Shown: in pieces, positions 39,500 through 47,124 of the stretch
Layout of the letters: every line of letters begins with the position of its first letter
Position numbering within the stretch: the stretch's first letter is position 1
Assembly: GCF_010811875.1 (NCBI RefSeq)
Contig: NZ_VKHP01000036.1
Coordinates: 1-49,041, forward strand
Direction of reading: 5' to 3'
Origin: Bradyrhizobium uaiense
Lineage (GTDB): Bacteria; Pseudomonadota; Alphaproteobacteria; Rhizobiales; Xanthobacteraceae
DNA: 49,041 nt
The notes under the pieces: generated by a model
The model's database searches: none
What the model was told of the DNA's origin: nothing
What the model saw: the letters and a program-made list of their open reading frames with translations, nothing else
Translations under genes and position numbers: made by a program

Positions 39500-40306
39500 T
39501 CAGGCGAAGTAGCAGCTCACGGAACCGTAAGGTCCGTAATCGGCCTGGATGGTGTCGCCCTTGCGGGTCTCGATCGGACGGATGAAGGAGCCTGCCAGCA
39601 CGATTTGTCCGGCCTCCAGCGCCCGCCCGTTCGGCGCGATCTTGTTGGCAAGCCACGCCACTGCGGTCGCCGGATGATTCAACACGCCGGCGGCGAGACC
39701 GGTTTCCTCGAGTTGGCCATTTCTAAAGCACAGCGCGCCGATCCAGCGCAGATCGGGCTCCAGCGGGCGGATCGGCCGGCCGCCGAGCACGATGCCGGCA
39801 TTGGCGGCGTTGTCGGCGATGGTGTCGAAGATCTTGCGCGTCGCCTTGGTCTCGGGATCGACGCGTTCCACACGCGTATCGAGGATTTCCAGCGCCGGGA
39901 CCACGAAGTCGGTGGCGTTGAGCACATCGAACAGCGTGCAATTCGGTCCGGCGAGACGATGCTTCATCACGAAGGCGAGCTCGGCCTCGACGCGGGTTGC
40001 GATGAAACGATCGGTCGGCACCAGGCCGCCATCGGTAAAGAACATGTCGTCGAGCAGAACGCCGGAATCGGGCTCGTCGATATTGAGCGCACTCTGCATC
40101 GCCTTCGAGGTCAGGCCGATCTTGTGGCCCTTGACGACGCGCCCCTGCGCCACCTTCATCTCGACCCAGGCCTTCTGAATCGCGTAGGCGTCTTCGAGGG
40201 TAATGCGGGGGTATTCCAGCGAGAGCTGGCGGATTTGCTTGCGGGTCTTTTCCGCACTGTCGAGCCGCTCGGCGGCAGCGCGGATATCGTCCTTGGAGAG
40301 GGCCAT
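39500..40306 (-). CDS. hpaH: 2-oxo-hept-4-ene-1,7-dioate hydratase
   Basis: A 268-residue member of the hydratase/decarboxylase branch of the FAH superfamily. ITLEDAYAIQKAWVEMK and GHKIGLTSKAMQ are near the N terminus; EAELAFVMKHRLAG holds the metal glutamates; VVPALEILDTRVE and DTIADNAANAGIVLGG follow. LNHPATAVAWLANKI is near the end. HpaH adds water to 2-oxohept-4-ene-1,7-dioate, giving the 4-hydroxy-2-oxo acid split by HpaI-type aldolase; such an aldolase is encoded at 48273. It is the first gene of the minus-strand hpa operon, divergent from hpaR with a 110-base control region. GGAGAGGGCC overlaps the start region on the minus strand. Confidence 0.93.
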   Translation of the reverse strand: MALSKDDIRAAAERLDSAEKTRKQIRQLSLEYPRITLEDAYAIQKAWVEMKVAQGRVVKGHKIGLTSKAMQSALNIDEPDSGVLLDDMFFTDGGLVPTDRFIATRVEAELAFVMKHRLAGPNCTLFDVLNATDFVVPALEILDTRVERVDPETKATRKIFDTIADNAANAGIVLGGRPIRPLEPDLRWIGALCFRNGQLEETGLAAGVLNHPATAVAWLANKIAPNGRALEAGQIVLAGSFIRPIETRKGDTIQADYGPYGSVSCYFA

Positions 40307-40339
40307 GCGTGCTACACAAAAGTGGATGTCGGGAGATGA

Positions 40340-40351
40340 TTAACATGTTAA
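40340..40351. promoter_or_regulatory. Probable HpaR operator: perfect 12-base palindrome
   Basis: TTAACATGTTAA is a perfect palindrome in the 110-base region between the divergent hpaH and hpaR starts, 34 bases upstream of the hpaH ATG. MarR-family regulators such as HpaR bind AT-rich dyads of this size and control both flanking directions. A GAATTC and the near-repeat GCATGTTGCG lie beside it. Confidence 0.6.
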
Positions 40352-40416
40352 GTGAATTCCCGCAAACTGAATCAAGGCATGTTGCGGTGCAAAAGTTTGC
40401 GGCGGTGGATTAGGTC

Positions 40417-40944
40417 ATGGCGCGCAAGAAATTGGACGAGATACGGCCGGAGGACGACGCGTCGGCGCGACGGACCCCGATGCGCGAGTTCTCGCGCTCG
40501 CTGCCGATGTCGCTGCTCCGCGCGCGCGAGGCGGTGATGCGGCAATTCCGCCCGTCGTTGCGCAATCACGGGCTGACCGAGCAGCAGTGGCGGATCCTGC
40601 GTGCGCTCACCGCGGGCGACGAGATCGAGGTCACCGAGCTCGCCCGCGTGGCGTTCCTGCTTGGTCCGAGCCTGTCGCGAATCCTGCGCGATCTCGAGGC
40701 CCGCGCGTTGATCGAGCGGAGGGCGGCAGAGAACGATGCACGGCGTGCGGTGGTTTCGATCTCCGCCAAGGGGTTGAAGCTGATCGAGGCGGTGGCGCCG
40801 ACGTCGGAGGTGATCTACGCCGCCATCACCAAGCGCTACGGCGCGCGCAAGCTTGCCGAGCTGCAGGAGATGCTGGGCGCGCTGGAAGCCACTCTTGCCG
40901 GAATGGGCTCGGCCGGTGAAGCCGAAGTCGAGGCCGAAGACTAG
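40417..40944 (+). CDS. hpaR: MarR-family regulator of homoprotocatechuate degradation (HpaR)
   Basis: A 175-residue winged-helix protein. RSLPMSLLRAREAVMRQFRP and the motif HGLTEQQWRILRAL match E. coli HpaR; the recognition region is FLLGPSLSRILRDLEARALI and the wing is RRAAENDARRAVVSISAKG. It has about 30 extra residues at the N terminus (KKLDEIRPEDDASARRTPMR) and an acidic C-terminal tail. HpaR represses the meta-cleavage operon and is released by pathway intermediates; by position it should do the same here. The ATG at 40417 is the only good start, though its ribosome binding site is weak. It converges on the GntR gene with a 25-base gap. Confidence 0.92.
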   Translation: MARKKLDEIRPEDDASARRTPMREFSRSLPMSLLRAREAVMRQFRPSLRNHGLTEQQWRILRALTAGDEIEVTELARVAFLLGPSLSRILRDLEARALIERRAAENDARRAVVSISAKGLKLIEAVAPTSEVIYAAITKRYGARKLAELQEMLGALEATLAGMGSAGEAEVEAED

Positions 40945-40969
40945 CCGCGTTGACGCGCGGCAATGCCGT

Positions 40970-41965
40970 TCAGGCCATGTAGGGCACGCGCGAAATCACG
41001 TTGATGGCGCGGAATTCGGCGATCCAGCCGGCGACCTTCGAATGCGACCACTCGATATGGCGGCGCAAGATCGCGGCGGCCGCATCGCCGTCGCGCGCTC
41101 GCAAGGCTTCGATGATCACCAGATGTTCGTCCATGAAGGAATCGATCTGCGGCGCGGTGAGGGCCACCTGAATGTGCTTGCCGATCACGAAGGCGCAGTG
41201 GGTGCGCTTGAGCGCTTCGAGCATCTCGCGATTGATGCCGTAACCCAGGCAGCGGATATGGAGGTCACCCTCGATCTCATCGAGCTCGCCGACGCCGACG
41301 CGGCTGCGAAATTGGATTCCCTCGCGCAGCCGCTCCGCCATGCTGTCCAGCAGTTCGGCAGGAATCTTCGCCGCAGCGGATTTCAGCAGCAGCGGCTCGA
41401 GCGTTGCGCGCACCTCGAAGATGTCGCGGAGGCGATCCTCGTCCAGTGGCACCACATACCAGTGCGCCTTGGCGCCTTTCTCCAGGATTCCGATCGCTTG
41501 CGCGCGTAGCAGCAAATTGCGCGCAACCGTGCGTCCAACCCGGAAGTGCCGCGCCAGCGCCAGCTCGCTGACCCGAAAGCGCCCGAACAGCGAGCGGTAA
41601 ATGATCTCGCGTTCGAGCTTGTAATAGAGAGCGTCCCAGGCGTCGCTGCGCACCGCCTCGACCGGGCCGTCGGTCAGCCCGAACATCTCCGGCGTGATCG
41701 GTACGCGGCGTGGCTCGACCTTGCGTTTGCCGGCGATGACGCCGCGGCCGTCGAAGCGGCGCACCAGGCCGATATGCTCGAGTTGTTCGAAGGCCTGTCG
41801 CACCGGCGAGCGGCTGGAGCCGAACAAGGTCGCGATCGCCGATTCGGAGAGAACCGTGCCCGGCGGAACGTCGCCGGCCCGGATGTGCTTTGCCAATGCG
41901 CTCTTGATCAGCGCGTAGGCCGGCTGTTTCCGTCTGGTCTGCGATTTCGTTCTTGGAATCGACAT
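40970..41965 (-). CDS. GntR/FCD-family regulator with two winged-helix domains
   Basis: A 331-residue regulator, about 90 residues longer than usual GntR/FCD proteins. The first winged helix covers residues 16-80 (LSESAIATLFGSSRSPVRQA). A second, similar unit covers 108-174 (LALARHFRVGRTVARNLLLR, with wing KGAKAHWYVVPL). The FCD ligand domain starts at RDIFEVRATLEPLLL (180) and contains metal-type histidines in GDLHIRCLGYG, DEHLVIIEALRA and RRHIEWS. FCD regulators sense small carboxylates. The ATG at 41965 is chosen; an upstream start at 42067 would add 34 unlikely residues into the promoter. It is divergent from the second transporter operon and presumably controls it. Confidence 0.9.
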   Translation of the reverse strand: MSIPRTKSQTRRKQPAYALIKSALAKHIRAGDVPPGTVLSESAIATLFGSSRSPVRQAFEQLEHIGLVRRFDGRGVIAGKRKVEPRRVPITPEMFGLTDGPVEAVRSDAWDALYYKLEREIIYRSLFGRFRVSELALARHFRVGRTVARNLLLRAQAIGILEKGAKAHWYVVPLDEDRLRDIFEVRATLEPLLLKSAAAKIPAELLDSMAERLREGIQFRSRVGVGELDEIEGDLHIRCLGYGINREMLEALKRTHCAFVIGKHIQVALTAPQIDSFMDEHLVIIEALRARDGDAAAAILRRHIEWSHSKVAGWIAEFRAINVISRVPYMA

Positions 41966-42056
41966 CAATGGCTGCCCGTTGGTCACGCTATCATGTGATC
42001 CCGCCACGGTCGCTGGTAGCAGGCATTTACGCACCGTTGCCAGCGAACTTTTGACT

Positions 42057-42075
42057 ATTGCGTGCAATGTGCAAT
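42057..42075. promoter_or_regulatory. Candidate operator for the GntR/FCD regulator
   Basis: ATTGCGTGCAATGTGCAAT contains perfect arms ATTGC/GCAAT (42057-42068) followed by a further GTGCAAT. It is preceded directly by TTGACT (42051), a possible -35 box. The site lies in the 289-base gap between the regulator (start 41965) and the transporter operon (start 42255). FCD-type GntR proteins bind dyads of similar size. Confidence 0.4.
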
Positions 42076-42254
42076 CATGTTTAGCTACGCCAAACGCCAG
42101 ATTGATGGCCGCCGTTGCGCGTCTTGTGCGCTGCAGTGGCGCTCACGTTTGTTCGTCGCGCCGATTGACGGCTGCGGAGTGGGCAACAGATCGACGCGTC
42201 AGCTCGTCTCAACGCAGCCGACATGAAAGTTCGGCGCATGACAGGGAGGATGGA

Positions 42255-43400
42255 ATGAAACTGACGAGGCGTGAGTTTTCCGCCGGCTTGGCGGCAGGTC
42301 TCGCTGCTCCCGCGCTGATGCGCAGCGCATGGGCGCAGGGCGCGACCATCAAGATCGGCATGTGCGTGCCGGTGACCGGACCGGCAGCGGAGCAGGGGCT
42401 TTGGGCCCAGAACGGCGCCAAGCTGGCGCTGGCCGCGGTCAATAAGGCCGGCGGCGTGCTCGGCAAGCAGGTCGAGCTCGTGATCGAGGACGATCAGACC
42501 ACCAATCCGGGCATCGTGCTGGCGTTCTCCAAGCTCGCCGCGCAATCCGACATCGTCGCCTTCCTCGGCTCGATCCGCTCGACCCAGGTGCAGGCGATGG
42601 CGCCCGACGTGATCAAGGTCGGCAAGCCGGTCATGATCGGCGGCACCAATCCCGATCTCACCCATTCCGGCAATCCGTGGCTGTTCCGCTTCCGCCCGAA
42701 TGACAATTATTCCGGCCGCGTGATCGCCGATTATGGCGTCAACACGCTCGGCAAGAAGAAATGGGCGATCGTGCATTCCACCGATGCGTTCGGCACCGCG
42801 GGCGGCAAGGCACTCACCGAAGCGCTGACCAAGCTCGGTGCGCCGCCGGTGCTCGACCAGGGCTACGCCAACCAGAGCCAGGACTTCACCCCGGTGGTGC
42901 TGGCCGTGAAGCAGTCCGGCGCCGATGTGCTCGGCACCTACTTCACTTTCGAGAACGACCTCGGCATCTTTGCCCGGCAGCTGCGCCAGCTTGGCGTCAA
43001 CATTCCGTGGGTCGGCTCGCCCTCGGTGGTGGCGGTGTCGTCGACCAAGCTCGCCGGTCCCGCGCTGTTCGGCACCTACGGTGTCGCCGACTTCGCCGAA
43101 GATTCGAGCGATGTCGCGAAGTCGTTCGGCAAGGCCTATCGCGATGCCTACAAGACCGCGCCCGACAACCAGAGCGCCTGGCCCTACGATGCGATCACCA
43201 TCCTGTCGGCGGCGATCAACAAGGCCGGCTCGACCGACCCGACCAAGATCCGCGAGGCCATCCTGGCGACGCAGAAGTTTGCGGGTGCCGAAGGCGAGTA
43301 CAATTTCGACAAGAATGGCGACGGTCTGCACGGCTACAATGTCGTGAAGAACGACAAGGGCAAGATCGTCTACGACAAGCACATCGACTTCAACGATTGA
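42255..43400 (+). CDS. Liv-type ABC transporter substrate-binding protein with Tat-type signal
   Basis: A 381-residue periplasmic-binding protein. The N terminus MKLTRREFSAGLAAGLAAPA has the twin-arginine pattern TRREFSAG and a hydrophobic stretch, with cleavage likely after SAWAQ near residue 28. The mature domain begins IKIGMCVPVTGPAAEQGLWA, the LivK-like fold, and has IEDDQTTNPGIVLAFSKL and STDAFGTAGGKAL. GGGAGGATGGA precedes the ATG. The ligand is unknown; with hpa genes on one side and Ldh/aldolase genes on the other, an aromatic or hydroxy acid is likely. A 280-base hairpin-rich gap separates it from the permease gene. A longer reading from 41979 would cover the promoter. Confidence 0.92.
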   Translation: MKLTRREFSAGLAAGLAAPALMRSAWAQGATIKIGMCVPVTGPAAEQGLWAQNGAKLALAAVNKAGGVLGKQVELVIEDDQTTNPGIVLAFSKLAAQSDIVAFLGSIRSTQVQAMAPDVIKVGKPVMIGGTNPDLTHSGNPWLFRFRPNDNYSGRVIADYGVNTLGKKKWAIVHSTDAFGTAGGKALTEALTKLGAPPVLDQGYANQSQDFTPVVLAVKQSGADVLGTYFTFENDLGIFARQLRQLGVNIPWVGSPSVVAVSSTKLAGPALFGTYGVADFAEDSSDVAKSFGKAYRDAYKTAPDNQSAWPYDAITILSAAINKAGSTDPTKIREAILATQKFAGAEGEYNFDKNGDGLHGYNVVKNDKGKIVYDKHIDFND

Positions 43401-43445
43401 TCCGAGCGGGTCAGGGAGGCCCGAATGGATGGGTTCCCTCCCCCA

Positions 43446-43610
43446 CGCAACCGGGGTTAACCCCGGTTGCGCACCATGAATCCGCACAAGTCGGGCGAGC
43501 CCGACTTGTGTGCGGGGGAGGGTTAGGGAGAGGGGTAAGCCGCACGGGCGGAATTCGTGGCTTACCCCTCTCTCCAACTCTCCCCCGCAAGGGGGGAGAG
43601 AGCCCTACCC
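43446..43610. repeat. Cluster of strong hairpins between binding-protein and permease genes
   Basis: Three nested elements are visible. A perfect 26-base palindrome lies at 43446-43471 (half site CGCAACCGGGGTT). A stem with 12-base arms CACAAGTCGGGC / GCCCGACTTGTG is at 43485-43510. A long imperfect stem has GGTTAGGGAGAGGGGTAAGC on the left and GCTTACCCCTCTCTCCAACT on the right, and is followed by CCCCCGCAAGGGGGG. It belongs to the CCCTCTCCCC family seen at 3148 and 22270. Being inside the operon, it may shield the binding-protein mRNA or reduce read-through into the permease genes. Confidence 0.8.
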
Positions 43611-43682
43611 CCTCCCGAACGACAATCACTCCAATCCGGCTGGTGCCGGGATGTTCGCTTCGCCTTTCAATCGAGCGCTGTC

Positions 43683-44555
43683 ATGGATCTGGTTCTGCAA
43701 CTGCTGTTCACCGGCATCGGCATCGGCGCGGTCTACGCGCTGGTGGCGCTCGGTTTCGTGCTGATCTTCCGCGCCACCAATGTGGTGAACTTCGCGCAAG
43801 GCGAGTTCTCCATGGTCGCCGCCTATCTGATGGTGGTCTGCGTCGAGCTCGGCCTGCCTTACTGGCTGTCCTTCGTGATCGCGCTCTCCGGCATGGCGCT
43901 GCTCGGCGTGATCTTCAATCTCGGCGTCTATTATCCGCTGCGCCACCGCACCTATCTTCCCGTCATCATCGCCACCATCGGCGCCTCGATCCTGCTGTCG
44001 AACTCGGTGCTCGCGATCTACGGTCCGCAGCCGCAGGTGCTGCAGGGCTGGTTCGATACGCCCGGCATCCAGCTCGGTCCGGTCTATCTCGACAGCCAGT
44101 ATCTTCTGATCATCGGCGTCACGATCCTTTTGGTGCTGTTCAATTTCTGGTTCTTCGAGAAGACGCTGCTCGGCAAGAAGCTGCAGGCGACCTCGCAGGA
44201 CAAGGAAATGGCCTCGCTGCTCGGCATTTCCGTCTCCACCATGATCATGATCACCTTCATCTATTCGGCCGTGCTCGGCGGTCTCGCCGGCATCCTGGTG
44301 GCACCGGTGCTGTTCGTCTCGATCCAGATGGGCTCCACGATTGCGCTGAAGGCGTTTGCCGCGACCATCATCGGCGGCTTCGGCGATGTCGCCGGCGCCA
44401 TCGTCGGGGGCCTCGCGCTCGGCGTCATCGAAACGTTCGGCGCCGCCTATATTTCGGTGCCGTACAAGGACGGCTTTGCCTTCCTGGTGCTGATCGCTTT
44501 CCTGGTGTTCCGGCCGCAGGGCATCTTCGGCGAACGCGTCGCGGAGAAAGCATGA
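43683..44555 (+). CDS. Liv-type ABC transporter permease (LivH-like)
   Basis: A 290-residue membrane protein with about eight hydrophobic segments. ALGFVLIFRATNVVNFAQGE is the LivH signature, and the coupling loop reads DKEMASLLGISVSTMIMI. It ends with VFRPQGIFGERVAEKA, the usual close of the family. The ATG at 43683 starts the conserved MDLVLQLLFTGIGIGAVYAL; upstream in-frame readings run into the hairpin cluster. Its stop overlaps the start of the fused permease-ATPase gene as ATGA. It forms the channel together with the permease half of that fusion. Confidence 0.92.
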   Translation: MDLVLQLLFTGIGIGAVYALVALGFVLIFRATNVVNFAQGEFSMVAAYLMVVCVELGLPYWLSFVIALSGMALLGVIFNLGVYYPLRHRTYLPVIIATIGASILLSNSVLAIYGPQPQVLQGWFDTPGIQLGPVYLDSQYLLIIGVTILLVLFNFWFFEKTLLGKKLQATSQDKEMASLLGISVSTMIMITFIYSAVLGGLAGILVAPVLFVSIQMGSTIALKAFAATIIGGFGDVAGAIVGGLALGVIETFGAAYISVPYKDGFAFLVLIAFLVFRPQGIFGERVAEKA

Positions 44556-46324
44556 GCGCCAGCGACAATATGATTCCGGCGCCGGCCGTGCGCTCGAAGC
44601 CGCTGATCATCCGTCATCTGCCGTATTTCATCGGCGCTGCGGTGCTGGTGGCGCTCGCCGCCTCGATGCAGTTCGACGGTTACATCCTCAACATCCTGCT
44701 GCAGGCCACGACCTTCTCGATCGCGGTGTTCGGGCTCTCGGTCGTGCTCGGCCTGTGCGGCCAGATCAACCTGGCGCAGGCCGCGTTCTTCGGCTTCGGC
44801 GCCTATGCCGTCGGCCTCGGCACTGCCGACCTGCATCTGAACTTCTGGCTCTGCCTGGTCGGCGCCTGCGCGATCACGCTGGTTGCCGGTGCATTCCTCG
44901 GCATGTCGACGCTGCGGCTAGGCGGCCATTACCTTGCGATGGTCACGATCTCGTTCCAGCAGATCGTGACGCTGGTGATGATCAACGCGGTCGGCGTGAC
45001 CCACGGACCGGACGGCGTCGCCAACATTCGCCGGCCCGAGCTGTTCCAGTCCTCGCAAAGCTATCTGGCTTTCTGCGTCGCGATGCTCGCCATCGTCGGC
45101 TATCTGGTCTGGCATCTGCCTGACACCAAGCTTGGCCGTGCCATGCGTGCGGTGCGCGACAATGAGCTCGCGGCCGGCGTCAACGGCATCGACGTGTTCC
45201 GCACCAAGGTCTCCGCCTTTGCGGTGTGTGCGGTGCTCGGCGGCCTCGCGGGTGGCCTGTTCGCAGGCGGCTTCGCTTATGTCAGTCCGGACCAGTTCTC
45301 GTTTGCGGAATCGATCCAGTTTCTGACCATGTCGCTGCTCGGCGGCGTGGCCTCGCCGATCGGCTCGGTGATCGGCACCGGCCTGCTGATCCTGATCCCG
45401 GAATGGCTGCGCTTCCTCAAGAGCGTGCCGGGTCTCTACCTCGCGATCTACGGCCTGTCGGTGATCCTGATCATCCGCTTCATGCCTGACGGTATCTGGG
45501 GCTTCGTGTCGGACGCCTTCACGCGCTGGCGCGCGCACACCAAAGCGCCGCCTGTAGCTGGAGCGCTCCAGCTCAAACCGGCGACCACGGGCGGCGACAT
45601 CGTGCTCGAAGTCACCGGGCTGTCGAAGCATTTCGGCGGCCTCAAGGCAGTCGACGGCGTCGACATCGCGGTGAAGCGCGGCAGTGTGCATGCGCTGATT
45701 GGACCCAACGGCTCCGGCAAGACCACGACGCTGAACGTGCTGTCGGGTCTCTACAAGGCCACATCAGGCAAGATCGTGCTTGACGGCACCGACATCACCA
45801 GCATGGCGCCGCATCAGCGCACCGCTGCGGGACTTGGACGTACCTTCCAGAACATCCGCCTGTTCCGCTCGATGACCGCGCTGGAAAATGTCGAAATCGG
45901 CGCCGAGCGGCCCGGCAACACCATGATCGGGAAGGGCGACGACGCGCTGACGGAACGGGCAATGGAGGCGCTGACCTTCGTCGGCCTCGGCAACCGCGCC
46001 AATGAGCTGATCTCGAGCTTCTCCTACGGCCATCAGCGTCTGATCGAGATCGCGCGGGCGCTGGCGTCGAACCCGACACTGCTGCTGCTCGACGAACCGG
46101 CCGCGGGCCTCAACTCGACCGAGAAGCTGGAGCTGCATGAGCTACTCAAGCGCATCGCAGCCCAGGGCCTCACCATCTTCATTATCGATCACGACATGAC
46201 GCTGGTCTCGGAAGCCGCCCAGCACATCACCGTGCTCAACTTCGGACGCCGCATCGCGGACGGCGAGTCCATGGCGGTGCTGCGCCATCCCGATGTCGTC
46301 TCCGCCTATCTCGGGAGCGAATGA
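44552..46324 (+). CDS. Fused Liv-type permease and ATPase (LivM-LivG)
   Basis: A 590-residue protein joining two transporter parts. Residues 1-320 are a LivM-like permease (LGLCGQINLAQAAFFGFGAY, coupling loop RDNELAAGVNGIDVFRTK, ending PDGIWGFVSDAF). A linker of about 30 residues (RWRAHTKAPPVAGALQLKPA) leads to a LivG-like ATPase from about 350. Walker A is GPNGSGKTT (384-392), the Q-loop GRTFQNIRLF, signature FSYGHQRLIEIARAL, Walker B LLLLDEPAAGLN and H-loop IIDHDM. All ATPase motifs are intact. Fusions of this kind are known but less common than separate genes. It overlaps its neighbours by four bases at both ends. The membrane half starts after a short charged N terminus. Confidence 0.92.
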   Translation: MSASDNMIPAPAVRSKPLIIRHLPYFIGAAVLVALAASMQFDGYILNILLQATTFSIAVFGLSVVLGLCGQINLAQAAFFGFGAYAVGLGTADLHLNFWLCLVGACAITLVAGAFLGMSTLRLGGHYLAMVTISFQQIVTLVMINAVGVTHGPDGVANIRRPELFQSSQSYLAFCVAMLAIVGYLVWHLPDTKLGRAMRAVRDNELAAGVNGIDVFRTKVSAFAVCAVLGGLAGGLFAGGFAYVSPDQFSFAESIQFLTMSLLGGVASPIGSVIGTGLLILIPEWLRFLKSVPGLYLAIYGLSVILIIRFMPDGIWGFVSDAFTRWRAHTKAPPVAGALQLKPATTGGDIVLEVTGLSKHFGGLKAVDGVDIAVKRGSVHALIGPNGSGKTTTLNVLSGLYKATSGKIVLDGTDITSMAPHQRTAAGLGRTFQNIRLFRSMTALENVEIGAERPGNTMIGKGDDALTERAMEALTFVGLGNRANELISSFSYGHQRLIEIARALASNPTLLLLDEPAAGLNSTEKLELHELLKRIAAQGLTIFIIDHDMTLVSEAAQHITVLNFGRRIADGESMAVLRHPDVVSAYLGSE

Positions 46325-47052
46325 TGCCGCTGCTCGAAATCCGCAATCTGGCGGTCCGCTACGGCGAGATCGAGGCGCTGCGCGGCGTCACCATCGCCGT
46401 GGAGCAAGGGCAGGTGGTGACGCTGCTGGGTGCCAATGGCGCCGGCAAGTCGACCACGCTGCGCGCAATCTCCGGCCTCGCCAAGCCCGCTTCCGGCGAC
46501 ATCCTGTTCGACGGTCACTCGATCGCAGGCCTCGGGCCGGAAGCGATCGTGCGGCTCGGCATCTCGCATGTGCCGGAAGGCCGCCGCGTGTTTCCGGGCC
46601 TCACCGTGAAAGAGAACATCATGCTCGGCGCGTCGAACCGGAAGGTCGGGGCCGCGCAGATCTCGCGCGAGGCCGACGCGATGTTCGACCTGTTTCCGGA
46701 CATTCGCGCCTTCTCCAATGCGCTCGGCTGGACGCTGTCCGGCGGCCAGTTGCAGATGGTTGCGGTCGCGCGCGGCCTGATGGCCAAGCCGCGGTTGCTG
46801 CTGCTCGACGAGCCTTCGCTCGGGCTTGCGCCTGTGATCGTGCAGGCGGTGTTCCGCATCATTTCGCAGATCAGGAAGGACACCACGGTCTTGCTCGTCG
46901 AGCAAAATGCGCGCATGGGACTCTCGGTCGCCGATCACGGTCTTGTCCTGGAAACCGGGCGGATCGTGCTCGGCGGCAAGCCCGACGAATTGTGGGGCAA
47001 TGAAGCCATCGCCGCGGCCTATCTCGGCGGCCACGCCAAAACTCACGCCTGA
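46321..47052 (+). CDS. Liv-type ABC transporter ATPase (LivF-like)
   Basis: A 243-residue ABC ATPase. It has Walker A GANGAGKST, Q-loop HVPEGRRVFPGLTVKEN, signature LSGGQLQMVAVARGL, Walker B LLLLDEPSLGLAP and EQNARMGLSVAD at the H-loop, which lacks His as LivF proteins do. It completes the nucleotide-binding pair with the ATPase half of the fusion protein, whose stop it overlaps (ATGA). Directly at its stop codon a repeat element (47051-47100) begins, and the Ldh-family gene follows after 72 bases. Confidence 0.93.
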   Translation: MMPLLEIRNLAVRYGEIEALRGVTIAVEQGQVVTLLGANGAGKSTTLRAISGLAKPASGDILFDGHSIAGLGPEAIVRLGISHVPEGRRVFPGLTVKENIMLGASNRKVGAAQISREADAMFDLFPDIRAFSNALGWTLSGGQLQMVAVARGLMAKPRLLLLDEPSLGLAPVIVQAVFRIISQIRKDTTVLLVEQNARMGLSVADHGLVLETGRIVLGGKPDELWGNEAIAAAYLGGHAKTHA

Positions 47053-47100
47053 GCATGATCCGGAAAAGTGGGTACCGGTTTTCCGATCAGATCGCGCTCC
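47051..47100. repeat. Rhizobial palindromic repeat (GAGCATGATCCGGAAAAGTGG type)
   Basis: GAGCATGATCCGGAAAAGTG, GGTACCGGTTTTCCGATCAG and GCGCTCC. The arms CGGAAAA(C/G)... and ...GGTTTTCCG pair, as do GAGC and GCTC at the ends. The pattern recurs widely in rhizobial genomes. It overlaps the stop of the LivF gene. Confidence 0.75.
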
Positions 47101-47124
47101 AATAACTGAACGAGCTGGTTTTTC

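Noticed and set aside
42761..44551. Long plus-strand open frame in front of the fused permease-ATPase gene (making 1187 codons in total)
   Set aside because: It lies in another frame of the binding-protein gene and of the LivH gene and passes through the hairpin cluster. The real start is the ATG at 44552 overlapping the LivH stop.
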